DNA from: Delphinapterus leucas
Taxonomy: Eukaryota; Chordata; Mammalia; Artiodactyla; Monodontidae
DNA length: 64,000 nucleotides
Assembly: GCF_002288925.2 (NCBI RefSeq)
Contig: NW_022098076.1
Coordinates: forward strand, 77,084,009 to 77,148,008
Reading direction: 5' to 3'
The stretch's first letter is position 1. Each line of letters starts with the position of its first letter. Position numbers and translations under genes: made by a program. A model generated the notes under the pieces. That model had not been told where the DNA came from, ran no database searches, and saw only the letters and a program-made list of their open reading frames with translations. Shown here one piece after another: positions 49,168-64,000 of this stretch.

Positions 49168-51958
49168 ATGGGCCACGCGCTTTGTGTCTGCTCTCGGGGA
49201 ACTGTCATCATTGACAATAAGCGCTACCTCTTCATCCAGAAACTGGGGGAGGGGTGAGTGTTTGGAAATCATTTAACTAGTCCCTAGGGTTATGGTGTTT
49301 GAAGGACAGCAGTCTGCACATGATAGGGGCACAAAAGTTTTCTGCCTAGCCTCTGATTCACCTGACAGAGCCCAGCTACTGTGGTGGTCAAGAAAGTGGA
49401 TTGTGGAGCCAGGCTTCCTAGATTCACCATGTATGGCCTTGATAAGCCATAGTTTCATCTGCCTTTTGGAGCTAATTATGCTTTACTTGTAGGGCTGTGA
49501 GGAATAAATTAGATACTGCGTATCAAATGTCTCCGCTACGGCCTGGTTCATAGCACTTGATAAATGTTGACTGTTATTTATTTAATATTTATGGAGCATC
49601 TGTCATGTGCAGAGCCCTGCATTAAGATCATAGCACCTAGGGGCTTCCCTGGTGGCGCAGTGGTTGAGAGTCCGCCTGCCGATGCAGGGGACACGGGTTT
49701 GTGCCCCGGTCCGGGAAGATCCCACATGCCACGGAGCGGCTAGGCCCGTGAGCCACGGCCGCTGAGCCTGTGCATCCGGAGCGTGTGCTCCTCAACGGGA
49801 GAGGCCACAACAGTGAGAGGCCCGCGTACCGCAAAAAAAAAAAAAAATCATAGCACCTAAAAGGTGACTCTGTCCCTGGTCTTGAGCTCAAAGTGTAATA
49901 ATCTTCAGACTTCTTTTTAGAGTCACACCTTGGGAGGGTTGTTACTAAACGGGAAAGACACCACCCTGCCCCACCCTTCTCCCCAGGGAATTCCTCTGGG
50001 TCCAAGCAGTGTGGGAAATGACCATGGTCCTTCACTGACCCCTTTGGCCCACAGTGGGTTCAGCTATGTGGACCTAGTGGAGGGGTTACATGATGGACAG
50101 TTCTACGCCCTGAAGCGAATCCTGTGTCATGAGCAGCAGGACCGGGAGGAGGCACAACGAGAAGCAGACATGCATCGCCTCTTCCATCACCCCAACATCC
50201 TTCGCCTTGTGGCTTATTGTCTGAGGGAGCGAGGCACTAAACATGAGGCCTGGCTGCTGCTACCCTTCTTCAAGGTCAGAAAGTCTCCTGGCTATGGAGG
50301 GGGTTGCAACAGAGCCACCTGCCAAGGGCTGTGTGAGCAGTCAAGAACGTTGGGAAGCAGAGACCGTGTTCTGGTTTGACTACTTCAGATTTGGGGTTTA
50401 AGGAACCCAGATGGGGCTGTGGGGTGTGTGGTGAGATGGTTGATAGGCTTTGTCATGGGGAAGGACTCAGGCTCAAGGAGCAGAGGCTAAAAAAACATCA
50501 ACTGTGGGGAAACTTGTTTTGCAGAGAGGTACGCTATGGGACGAGATAGAACAGCTGAAGGACAAAGGCAACTTCTTGACTGAAGAGCAAATCCTTCAGC
50601 TGCTGCTGAGTATCTGCAGAGGCCTGGAGGCTATTCATGCCAAGGGTTATGCCCACAGGTCAGTGGGAGGCTCCTGTGTACCTGCGGGGCAGAAGGGAAG
50701 AGCCTCATCAAGAGAAATGAGAGGTCTCTGCTGTCCTCCCAAAGAACAGACCCCATGATTCTTTTGCGCCCCCCCCCCGGCCCAGGATTCCAGCCTTCCT
50801 GTCCAAGGACGCTCATGGTTCATTTCCACTTTCCTGCAGGGACCTGAAACCCACCAATATCTTGCTTGGAGATGAGGGGCAGCCAGTTTTAATGGACTTG
50901 GGTTCCATGAGTCAAGCATGCATCCACGTGGAGGGCTCCCGCCAGGCTCTGACCCTCCAGGTAAGAGTCTCTAGGTTCCTTTGCCTACCTGTTCCCCATC
51001 CTCAACCCCTTCTGGTGCGTGCCCCAATTTGGTCACATGACCATGACCTGTGCCCCACTTTTGAGCTCTGGGGCCACTGTTCCAGGACTGGGCAGCCCAG
51101 CGGTGCACCATCTCCTACCGGGCCCCGGAGCTCTTTTCCGTGCAGAGCCACTGTGTCATCGATGAGCGGACTGATGTCTGGGTGAGGAGGATGTGGGTGG
51201 GAATCTGGGTGGGGAGGAGTGCTGCTCTGTACCTACTGTGGAGTAGAACAGGTCTTTGGTTTCTAGCGCATGGGGCCCCAGAAACCACGTATGTCCTCAT
51301 CCGCCCTCGACTCTCTTCCTGGAAACTGTCACTGACACTAAGTTGCTCAGGAAGTGGTATAATCCCGCCCTTTGAACAGGGTGAGTACAGCCAACTGTCA
51401 GGGCTGAAGGCAGTGGCCAAGCCCAGGGTGCAGAGGCCTCCAGCTAACTCGCAGTTTCTCTGGGCCCTGGTGGTGTCATGTGACTGAAGTCCGCATATTG
51501 TAGTTTCCTTTCACTACAGAATTAAGGGGAGCGATATCACCTACACTGGTCCCCTTCCAAGGAATAACCAAGTTATGCTTAGTCCCTAGGCTGTGTGCTA
51601 TATGCCATGATGTTTGGGGAAGGCCCTTATGACATGGTGTTCCAGAAGGGTGACAGTGTGGCCCTTGCTGTGCAGAACCAACTAAGCATCCCGCAGAGCC
51701 CCAGGTGAGCAGTGAAGGGGGCAGCAAAAGCAGTTCAGACTCCTCCCAGCCGTTTGCGGGGCTGGAGCTGTGGCACAGGGGATGGCTGCCCTCATGGCCC
51801 TGCCCTCCTCCTTCTACAGGCATTCTTCAGCCTTGCGGCAGCTGCTGACCTTAATGATGACTGTGGACCCGCAGCAGCGCCCTCATATTCCTTCCCTCCT
51901 GAGTCAGCTGGAGGCACTGCAGCCCCCAGCTCAGAGCCAGCACACTACCCAAATCTGA
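49168..51958 (+). CDS. STK16: Serine/threonine kinase 16
   Basis: Seven coding exons: 49168-49253, 50055-50274, 50525-50658, 50840-50960, 51086-51181, 51583-51704, 51820-51958. The sum is 918 nt, 305 aa, the human length. The N-terminus MGHALCVCSRG has Gly2 for myristoylation and Cys6/Cys8 for palmitoylation, which place the kinase at the Golgi. Kinase motifs: glycine loop LGEGGFSYV, catalytic Lys in YALKRIL, HRDLKPTN, a DLG in place of DFG (MDLGS, as in the family) and the APE of RAPELF. It belongs to the NAK family and acts in Golgi organisation and secretion. The start has A at -3 and G at +4. Frame intact. Confidence 0.97.
49395..49570 (+). repeat. MIR fragment in STK16 intron 1
   Basis: gtggattgtggagccaggct, gccatagtttcatctgcc and cacttgataaatgttgactg. 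Confidence 0.7.
49641..49846 (+). repeat. CHR-2-like SINE in STK16 intron 1
   Basis: Complete short-body element with poly-A. Target-site duplication atcatagcaccta at 49627-49639 and 49847-49859. Confidence 0.96.
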
Positions 51959-52295
51959 ACAAACCAGTGGCCATGTTGAGAAGGTGCCCCCTGTGCCTTG
52001 GGAAGAAGCTCCCACCCCTTAGTGGAATCTCCATCCCTTCTAACCAGGACAGCTGTCTTGTAGTTGGGGGCAGCTGGGGGGTGGGGACAGTCAGCTCAGT
52101 CTTCTGTCTCTGATTCTGCTCCCTTACGCCCAAGAGCAACAACTGGACTGGGGGCCTGACTGGGTAGTGGTGGGTGAGGGTGGGGAACGGGGAAAGGGGA
52201 ACTGATAGAATCTGGTAAAGGTTCTGAGCAGGACTGCTGAGCTTACATCATGATCTGTCTCCAAATCTGGGAGCAGGAAAATGTATGAATAGAAG

Positions 52296-52301
52296 AATAA
52301 A
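52296..52301 (+). terminator. STK16: Poly(A) signal of STK16
   Basis: AATAAA about 340 bp after the stop, in gaatagaagaataaagtgca. Confidence 0.85.
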
Positions 52302-53769
52302 GTGCAAGTAGCTTGGTGTGATCTTAGTTTCCTTGTGCCTGGAGTGAGAGAAGAGGTGCAGGGGGCCAAAAGTCTGGTTGCCATTTCCAAGGGAGAGCCT
52401 GGAGAGAAGAGGAACTGGCGTAGCGTCAAGAATGGCGTGAGTTCATCATTCCACGTACGTAGGCAGGTGTGCCTACCTTAGATCTGGCTGGTTGGTGGTG
52501 GGCAATACTTCTCCTAGCTTGTCTTATTCAGAAACTTCAAGATGCTCTGGTTTGAACTGGCTTCTATGCCAAGAACTGTGACCAGGGCCGCCTTAAGCAC
52601 CCTCAATTCATACTTTCATTTCTTCATTCCCAGGGCTGGGTAGCTTAGAGCAGCCCGGCTAGTTTTCCAGGCAACGGCTTCTGGGTGGAGACACCTGAGG
52701 AGTCTTTGGGACAGCTACATAGCTGGTCTCTAGCCTCTGCCTGGGAGCAAGGAGAGTGGAGGTGGCAGCCATTTTGGCCCAGAATCTCTCCCAGATGGTT
52801 CTAGTTCACACATGGTTAATGATTAATGAGGCCAGTGTGGTGTGGCAGTATCCAGCTGCCACTTCCTGCTTACTCTGCTGAGTAAACAGGGGCCCTGCCC
52901 TTGCTGGGCTTGAAAGCTGTTCCCCTGGGAAGGGCACCGTGTTCCTGAATCACCAGGGAGGGGAGGCAAGGGCAGGGTTCGCATCTCCTGCTCCTGAGAT
53001 TGAAGCTTCTTCCCCGCACTGTGCCCACCCCCAACAGCTGACGTCAGTGTGGGTCCCAGGGTGCCTATTAGCAAAGTTGAAGTTTTCCCCAGGGCCCTGG
53101 CAGGAGGCTTCCACCAGCTAGCACAGAGGCTGAGGCCAGAAAGAAAGCACAAACAGAGGGGAAATGACCTGACTTTTAATGGCACAGCCCTAGGCCCCAG
53201 CAAAGCAGCGAGACCAACAGTAAGCTTTGCAAAGCTGCTAGGAGGTGCAGTGACATAAACAACTCTAGGAGATCGCCCTTGTTCCCTCCCATCCCCCAAG
53301 CTTATGACTAGGCTCCATGCCCAGGAACTCTGGGCCAGCTCAGCCCCACTCCCAAGCCCTTATAACGCACAGAGGTACCTGGGCCAAGCCTTGCCTCCAG
53401 AGTCAGTGAATGCAGAGCAGCGGGAAGAATAGGGTAGCCGTCTAACTCTCAAATACAGAAACTGCTGGGCTTAAACTACTACTTGGAACAGAAGTGAAGC
53501 CTCAGATCCTTTAACAGCTTATGGCTGGACAGACGGGTCCAAGACTTGGTCCTCATCTCCCCCCTATCCTGGGCTCCTCTAGGATCATACACGGGGTCAT
53601 GTTTCCTGGGCCTGGCAAGGAAGGTCTTTCTTTCCTGGCCTGAAGTTCTCACTTTCAGCCACGGAAGGGAAAGAGTCACGAGCAGCACATAGTGAGGGCA
53701 GCAGCAGAAGCAGCAGCAGCACAAAAGGGGACGAGGCAGCAGAAGCTTAATCACCCAAGGAGGGGACAA
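52302..53769. other. Region between the convergent STK16 and TUBA4A 3' ends
   Basis: No gene or clear interspersed repeat seen. A palindromic CRE, TGACGTCA, lies at 53039-53046, next to a cagctg E-box, and might mark a distal element. This is inference only. Confidence 0.4.
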
Positions 53770-53789
53770 GAAACCGTGCAAGGAGACTG

Positions 53790-53795
53790 TTTATT
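53790..53795 (-). terminator. TUBA4A: Poly(A) signal of TUBA4A
   Basis: TTTATT on the plus strand, AATAAA in the TUBA4A sense, about 50 nt after the stop codon, giving a very short 3' UTR. Confidence 0.8.
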
Positions 53796-53844
53796 TCGAA
53801 AGGATTTTGCAATAAACACAGTGAGTGGACTCCAGGCAGCTGTT

Positions 53845-57760
<3,916 letters not shown>

Positions 57761-57900
57761 GGTGAGTCCAGGCAGTGGGTCTCACGTAGAGTCCGGGTGA
57801 CGGGTCTCAGTGAGAACTGCGCTAGCTGCAGTGCCGCACCGCTCTTATACGCGGGGGGCGGGCCCACGCGCCCCGACCGCCCACTAGGAGCTGGGCAGCC
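57761..57900 (-). promoter_or_regulatory. TUBA4A: TUBA4A core promoter with TATA box
   Basis: TATAAGAG in the TUBA4A sense at 57842-57849, preceded by a GC box (ggggggcgggcc on the plus strand, from about 57852). This predicts a start near 57815-57820 and a leader of about 55-60 nt before the ATG at 57760. Confidence 0.75.
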
Positions 57901-58570
57901 CATAGGCCACGCCCCAAAAGATAGGCGGCCCGGAGGGGTGGGGCCAGGGCGAGTCCCCTCCCCCTGGCGTATCCCCGTCCCTCACCTGTCCCGCGTGGGT
58001 TAGGGGTAGCGACCGGATCTTTAACCCTTCGCTCCGGGTTTTGAGCCGACACTCAGAGCTCCTGAGCTCCGCTGTTGGGACGCAGGGCGCAGTGCCAGGA
58101 CGAGTCTCGCCACCTGCGTCATGGGGGCGCCTGTGGCTCAGGTGTTCTGACTTAGGGCGGGTGCTGTAGAGACTGTTTATCCGAAGTGGCTGTAGCCAGC
58201 CTTCGCCGGCGCCCTCCCCGACCCGCCTCCCTGGAGGCTCCGGCCGACTGCCCGGCTCTGGCCTGTCCCCCAGGAACCCCTTGCAGCTGCAAGCAGCCTG
58301 CTGGTCCCCGGCCGGGATGGCTGGCCTTCGCCAACGCCCGTGGGCGGCCGAGGACCAGGAGCTGCACAGCCTGAGCCCCAGGTTTTCGATCCCTTAGGCT
58401 GCTCCGCGGAGCCGAGCCCCACAGTCTGTCTGCGAGGGCCGACCCCCGGAATCTCCTGCGGCTCGCAGGCTACCCGCCGGTCAGTGGCCCCGTCATCAGC
58501 GCCGTCACTATTAGCCGGCCCTCGCCATCGTCACCTGCCCGTTTTCCTGCTGCCAGAACTGCCTGAGCTC
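57901..58570. other. CpG-rich upstream region of TUBA4A
   Basis: GC-rich sequence continuing the TUBA4A CpG island. No exon of a divergent tubulin-like gene could be recognised by eye. Confidence 0.5.
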
Positions 58571-58589
58571 TGGACCGAAGCCCTCAGTA

Positions 58590-58720
58590 CCTGGATTCGC
58601 ATCTTGACTGCCCTTTGTGACCTTGGGCAAGTGACTTAACCTCACTGAGTCCTTGGCATTTTCACCGGTGAGAGGAGACAATGATTCCACCCCCAGAAAG
58701 CATTGTTGTGAGGTATCATA
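58590..58720 (+). repeat. MIR fragment
   Basis: tgaccttgggcaagtgactt, aacctcactgagtccttggc and a diverged right part. Confidence 0.7.
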
Positions 58721-59849
58721 ACGTTTGTTGACTCCAAAGAGGAAAAAAGGAAATGGAGATTCAGATATCATGGCTGATTTTGACTTCCCCACCCTCTTCT
58801 GTCCCTAAGCCATAGGCAGGATCTGCGACATGCATCTCAACGCCCTCAGAGCTCAGGTGGAGGTCTCAGCTGAAGCTATTCCTTCTTTTTACGTTTCATT
58901 TCCATTTCTTGCAAGAATGGGCTTTTTAATCTACTTCTGCTTTCCCTTGCATGCCTTACATTTTCTAGCTGTCTCCCTTCACTGAGGAAATCATCAGAAG
59001 TGCCCTATGTGCCTATTGGTCACATTAAGAAACCTGTCTCCCAGGCTAGTCACTTAGAAAGGATTCACCTGCCTCTCGTATCAGAGTGTTTCCTAGGGCC
59101 AGAGCTGTCTGACAGAACAACACATCAGGATAAAATAACTAGCAATGGCAACTTTCTACCAACAAAATAGCTAATCGACACCTTACTTAGGCAAGGCATG
59201 GAAAGGAATACAGTGAAATATGACAAGGTCTCTTTTCCCAGTAGACTAACCATATGGTTGGGAGAACAAGACTCATTCATTAAAAAGAAAACTGGCAAGG
59301 GCATACAATGAGGCTGCTTTGGGAAATGGGGTCATGGTCTCTACAGAGCAAGGAGCCTTGGTGATTACAGAACACACGGCCTCTTGCAGACCTTCCCTGG
59401 CCCTCTTTTTTCCTTGTGCACCCCAACCCCAGCAGAATGAATATTTTAAGAAGATTGCGCTATCTTAGGCAAAATCCAAAACCTATTTGCCCTTCAGGTT
59501 CAGCTTCTTTCTTTGTAAAACTGGGATAATAACTTCGGATTGTGAGGACCAGATGAACTGAGGGATGTGTACATACACAGCAAAGCACCGTGTATGCAGT
59601 TGTCTGGACTCTTAGAGCATCTTATTCATTTATTTTAGCGTGTGTAGCACATCATGCTGCGGTTATTCTTGTACACGTCCATCTTATTAGATAGCGGCCT
59701 TGTTGAAGGTAAGGATTGTGTCTTATTCACTTTTGTGTCTGTAGCTCCTAGTATGGCGCTTAGCATGTGGTAAAGATTTGCTAAGTGTGTGTCAGGTGAA
59801 TTTTTTCACTACAGAGACGGGACTAAAATTAAGGTGAAACTCTAAGAAG
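58721..59849. other. Intergenic stretch without a gene
   Basis: No coding exon seen. 59700-59790 (aaggattgtgtcttattcac, then gcgcttagcatgtggtaaag) resembles an L2 terminus. The remainder was not identified. Confidence 0.45.
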
Positions 59850-60485
59850 TCAGAAGTTTCAAATTAGCAGCCTGGAGGCCAAATTCGCCCACAGTGTTAA
59901 CCCCCATAGCGTTTAGAATATGAAAAAAATCAGGAATTGTCTTTGGGGCATCCCCAAAGACCACCCCTATGTTAGGAGACTTGCCAGACAGACTCTCAGG
60001 ACTCAGCATAAACTTGGACTCACAGCTAAGGTTTATTACAGCGATGTAGGAACAATACACAACTGGATGATAAGGGGAAAAGACACAAGCAGAGTCTGAA
60101 GGAATCTATGCCCTCTCCCTCCCATAAGGGCTCACACAGTGTACTCTTCCTCCAAAATGAAAATGGGACAACGTTTTCCTGCAGTGTTTCTGCCCAAGAA
60201 AGCCCGTTAGAGACTCAGCACCCAAGGTTTTTAGTGGGGTCTGGTCGCATAGGCACCTCTGCCTTGCACTTACCAAAATTCCAGACTCTTTAGAAGAAAA
60301 GCAGGTGTTCAGCATAAATCATATCGTTTACACACACCATCTAGGCACAATGAACCATGCTTATCAGTTAGCTGTTGACTGGGCACACTCTAAGAGCCAA
60401 GTTCCCAGATGCCAGCCAAGGGCCAACCTTGCGAGCGGGCCTTTCTAAGTCTCAGTTCTGCTATGTTAACTCTTTTCTGCACGAT
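59850..60485 (-). mobile_element. Solo LTR-like element, family uncertain (ERVL type likely)
   Basis: ccgttagagactcagcaccc, ccaaaattccagactcttta and gttcagcataaatcatatcg, ending gttaactcttttctgca, look like an ancient mammalian LTR in reverse orientation. No internal retroviral genes are present. The family name (MER21-like) is a guess. Confidence 0.45.
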
Positions 60486-61059
60486 CATGTAAAAATCCAG
60501 ATTTCCAGCTTATCTTGAAAAGAATTGGAAGATATGACTATTCTAGGCCTGCATTCCCATTTAGCAATTGTGATAGGCAGAATAGCTCCCCACCAAGATG
60601 TCCACATCCTAATCCCTGGAATCTGTGACTATGTTACCTTACATGGCAAAATCCCTGGAATCTGTGACTACGTTACCTTACATGTCTCTTTGGATGTGAT
60701 TAGGGTAAAGGTCTTGAGATGGGAGATTATTCTGGATTTTCTGGGTGGGCCCAAAGCAATCACAAGTGTCCTTATAAATGGAAGAGGGAGGCAGGAGAGT
60801 CAGAGTCCGGGAAGGAGAGGTCAGAGTGATGGCTTTCAAGATGAAAGGAAGCCATGGTAAGGAATGTGGGCAGCCTCCAGAAGATGGAAAAGGCAAGGAA
60901 CATATTCTCCTCTAGAGTCTTTAGAAGGAAGACAGCCATACCAACACCTTGAGTTTATCCCTAAACAGGCTTCCAATTCCAGTGTGCAGGGCAGGGGGCT
61001 TCCCCACACACCACCAAGCAATTCTCAGCCACCAGCATGGTGTTCAAGAATACAACTCA

Positions 61060-61270
61060 GGGCTTCCCTGGTGGCGCAGTGGTTGAGAGTCCGCCTGCCG
61101 ATGCAGGGGACGCGGGTTCGTGCCCCGGTCTGGGAAGATCCCACATTTCGCGGAGCGGCTGGGCCCGTGAGCCATGGCCGCTGAGCCTGCGCGTCCGGAG
61201 CCTGTGCTCCGCAACGGGAGAGGCCACAGCAGTGAGAGGCCCGCGTACCGCAAAAAAAAAACACAAAAAA
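61060..61270 (+). repeat. CHR-2-like SINE
   Basis: Complete short-body element with poly-A. Short flanks acaactc match on both sides. Confidence 0.95.
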
Positions 61271-61389
61271 CAACTCTATTCTGCCACTTTCTGCCTGGAG
61301 ACAGCATCAGATTCCCCGATTAAGGGTTTGGTCCTACACGACTGTCACCCACTCCCCACTTCAGATGCCAGTCACTAGCCCAGGTTGTT

Positions 61390-62100
61390 GCCTGTGCTTC
61401 TGACCCACCAGCTACAAATTGGAAGTTCCAACAGCCCCCTCCAATTCAGGATACCAATCACAAGTCCAGGTTGTTACCCGTCTTTCTGACTGACCGGCTG
61501 TAAATTAGAGGTTACCATTACTTCTTCCTTGGGTTCAATTAATTTGCTAGAGAGGCTCACAGAGTTCAGAGAAACATTCTACCTACTAGATCACTGGTTT
61601 ATTATAAAAGGATATAAGCCAGGAGCAGCCAGATGGAAGAGATGCAGAGGGCAAGGTACGGGGAAAGGGCATGAGCTTCCATAGCTCCAGGAGCGCCACT
61701 CTCCCAGCACCTCCATGTGTCCACCATCCTGGAAGGTCTCCAAACCCCATCCTTTTGAGTTTGGCTGGAGGCTTCATTACATAAGCACGACTGATTAAAT
61801 CATTGACTATTGGTAATTGAACTCAATCTCCAGCTGCCCGCCCCTCCCAGGAGGTCAGAAGCGGGTGGTGGGACTGAAATTTCTAACCGTCTAATCACTC
61901 AGTTGGCTCCACTGACAAGCAGCCCCCCTCCTTAGGTGGGTCCAAAAGTCATCTCATTAACTTAACAAAAGACACCTTGATCACTCTCAACACTTAGGGA
62001 ATTCTCAGGGTTTGGGGAACTGTGAGCCAGGAGGAGTGGACAAACACCAAATAATATATAAGAAATATATTTGGGTCATCTGAGTAACCATATATATTTT
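61390..62100 (-). mobile_element. Solo LTR, MLT2/ERVL-like
   Basis: gctagagaggctcacagagt, ggtttattataaaaggatat, ggctggaggcttcattacat, gattgaactc-type text and gtctcattaacttaacaaaa-type text fit an ERVL LTR in reverse orientation. No retroviral reading frames are seen nearby. Confidence 0.55.
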
Positions 62101-62949
62101 TTTCTTTTAAATCATAATACTGCAATCCCTATAAGACCTATTTTGGACTTCTGACCTCCAGAACTGTGAGATAATAAATTTGCATTGTTTTAAGCTATTA
62201 AGTTTGTAGCAATTTCTTACAGCCTCCATAGGAAACCAATAGGCAACAAATGCAGCTGGGTGGCGGCTACTCTCTTAGGATGGGCAACAAGCTGCTCCAG
62301 TTCAGGCAGCCCTCACCACTCTGTGTCTCCCTGGCACAGAAGACCAGTGCCTGTTTCCATTTAACGTCATGTGCTCCACCCACATCACACATTTACATTA
62401 CCCTGGCCCCTGTAGCAAGGAGTTCACTACCACTGAGCAGGCCTCCTGGCAGGAAAAATGGAGAAGACAAGGTTTTTCAGGGAGACATGCCCAAGGCGTG
62501 TTAGTGGAACATAGGTTCTGCTCCTGATTGTGCATGTGTGTTTGTGCACGCTCATGTGTGTATGTGCATGGCTGTGAGCGTGTATGTATCTTCTCAGGGT
62601 ATATACAGATCCCCTGAATTAGGGCCATAAACTCCTGGTACGTGTGCAGGTAACAGTCCATATTACCAGAAGGAAAACTCTTAGACATTCACATACATGT
62701 ACAGAATCTAGAAGACGATGCCAGGCACTTCTTCACTCTTCCTCATGACGCATTGCTTAGTCCATTTACCCTACATGGAGGTCCATTCTCTCTTTGGATC
62801 GCTCTCCCTCTTCACCACGCCCACTGTTATCTCTGTCTTTTCTAACTCCTTCTCAGAGTCTCACCACAACCTTGGAGCAGTGCAGCAAGGTCATCAAAGT
62901 TTAAAATGTCTCCGTTGATTCCATCTGGGAGAGGTGGAGCTGAGCCTTG

Positions 62950-63860
62950 GTGCACATCCTTCCACTTTTTCAGATGGAGCATCTACCAGCTGTCCTCCTC
63001 CTCACAGACCCATCTTTCCAAAGGAATATCTCCATGTCTTCTCTCCTTCTTGCTGTCCACGCAGACCTGGTTCACATGCTCCACTTAGATGTTCTTGCCA
63101 AGGTCTCTAGTGACCTCCATCTTGCCAAAGCCAAAGGCCATGTCTCTCTCTTCACATCGTTCTCAGCCTCTCAGCAGTATTTGACATAGCTTATCCTTCC
63201 CTTATAGTGTTTTGTAGTTGAAGCACTTCCTTCTTGGCTTCGATGACACCTCCCCTCCTGGTTTCTGTTCTGGCCACTCCTTTTTGGTGGTCTTTGATGG
63301 TTTACCTCTAAAGGGTATTCCCCATAGCTCAGTCCCAGGCTCTCCATGTGCTTTTCTCCCTGAAGGAGCAATCGTTGAAGGTGAGTGATGTGTATATGGG
63401 GTTTTATTATGTTATCTCTACTTTGGGGTATATTTTTAAGTGTCTTTAATAAAAAGTGATTGTAACATATTTAGGGTTACTCAAAAAAAAATACCTAGAG
63501 TATATACATTGCCAAGCTGAAGTGCAAGAATTGAACAAAAAGAAAGACATATCACTTATATGTTGATGGCTCTCAAATGTATACCTCCACTTTGGACCTC
63601 TCCTCTAAACTTCAGACTCACATGACTCTTTGCCTTCTTGACATCATACCTTGAAAGCACATTAGACAGCTCAACATAACACATTCAAAGTAGAACTCTC
63701 AGTATACTACCCTCATCCCACTCCCTGCCAAACCTGCTTCTATCCTAGGCTTCCGAGTCTGAGTCAACAACATCACCTTCCACCCAAGTGCTTAGGTAAA
63801 AACCTAGGATCATCCTGCATTCCTCTTTCCCTCTCTCCTTCCCCTCTTTTATTAGTAAGA
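62950..63860 (+). repeat. L2 segment
   Basis: gtgacctccatcttgccaaa, gcctctcagcagtatttgac, tagctcagtcccaggctctc, then, after an unrelated stretch at about 63375-63560, gatggctctcaaatgtatac and aaaacctaggatcatcctgc. These match the end of the L2 coding region and the start of its 3' part. Confidence 0.7.
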
Positions 63861-64000
63861 ATGTTTTAGCTTCAAGTAATGGAAAGCCTAACTACCAGCA
63901 GCTTAAACAATGGGTACATTTATTATCCTACAAGAAACCTTGAGTGCAGGGCGGTTCCAGGGTGGATTCAGTGATGTCACCAAAAAGTCCGGTATTTCCA

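Larger units (their letters stand above)
60543..62245 (+). mobile_element. MLT1-like LTR interrupted by later insertions
   Basis: Left part at about 60543-61000 (gataggcagaatagctcccc, gtgggcccaaagcaatca, cacaagtgtccttataaatg). Right part at about 62130-62245 (gacctccagaactgtgagat, aataaatttgcattgtttta). Between them sit a CHR-2-like SINE and another LTR, so the element is nested. The left part holds an internal 39-bp tandem duplication (units from 60611 and 60650). No coding capacity. Confidence 0.6.

Noticed and set aside
57901..64000. Search for a divergent tubulin pseudogene (TUBA4B) or DNAJB2 exons to the right of TUBA4A
   Set aside because: No tubulin or J-domain coding text seen on either strand. 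The region is repeats and unidentified sequence.

Overview
This is a mammalian nuclear segment. The scattered tRNA-derived SINEs (5' heads like gcttccctggtggcgcagtg; CHR type with and without the long 'gccacaactactgagcc' body) are the kind that fills whale and dolphin genomes. No Bov-tA or Alu elements are visible, so a cetacean is the best guess. Gene order matches human 2q35: ZFAND2B(+), ABCB6(-), ATG9A(-), ANKZF1(+), GLB1L(-), STK16(+), TUBA4A(-). All exon boundaries below were worked out by eye from splice signals, reading phase and recalled mammalian orthologues; none was confirmed by alignment.

Layout. 1-10.4 kb is gene-free: SINEs (including a head-to-tail trio at 4.8-5.7 kb), MIR, L2 and MER5-like fragments and a TG microsatellite. 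ZFAND2B (10.9-13.6 kb) converges on ABCB6 (13.77-20.7 kb), their poly(A) signals about 165 bp apart. ATG9A (21.4-29.4 kb) lies upstream of ABCB6 on the same strand and shares a GC-rich divergent promoter (30.6-31.3 kb) with ANKZF1 (31.3-37.7 kb). ANKZF1 converges on GLB1L (37.9-47.0 kb). STK16 (48.65-52.3 kb) converges on TUBA4A (53.8-57.8 kb). 58-64 kb is gene-free, with nested LTRs, a SINE and L2.

Function. Most of these genes act in proteostasis and membrane traffic: ZFAND2B (proteasome/p97 adaptor at the ER), ANKZF1 (ribosome-associated quality control), ATG9A (autophagy scramblase), ABCB6 (porphyrin-related ABC transporter), GLB1L (galactosidase-like), STK16 (Golgi lipid-anchored kinase), TUBA4A (alpha-tubulin). 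Six reading frames are intact across every splice junction: 258, 844, 839, 649, 305 and 448 aa.

Main finding. ANKZF1 is broken. It has an in-frame TAG in the VLRF1 part, a 1-bp frameshift in the ankyrin exon, two further stops in the exon carrying the VCP-binding helix region, a lost zinc-finger cysteine, an unrecognisable small exon and weakened splice sites. This looks like a unitary pseudogene, unexpected for the mammalian Vms1 orthologue. A second clear signal is a U12-type AT-AC intron in ATG9A, swollen by a SINE and a MIR.
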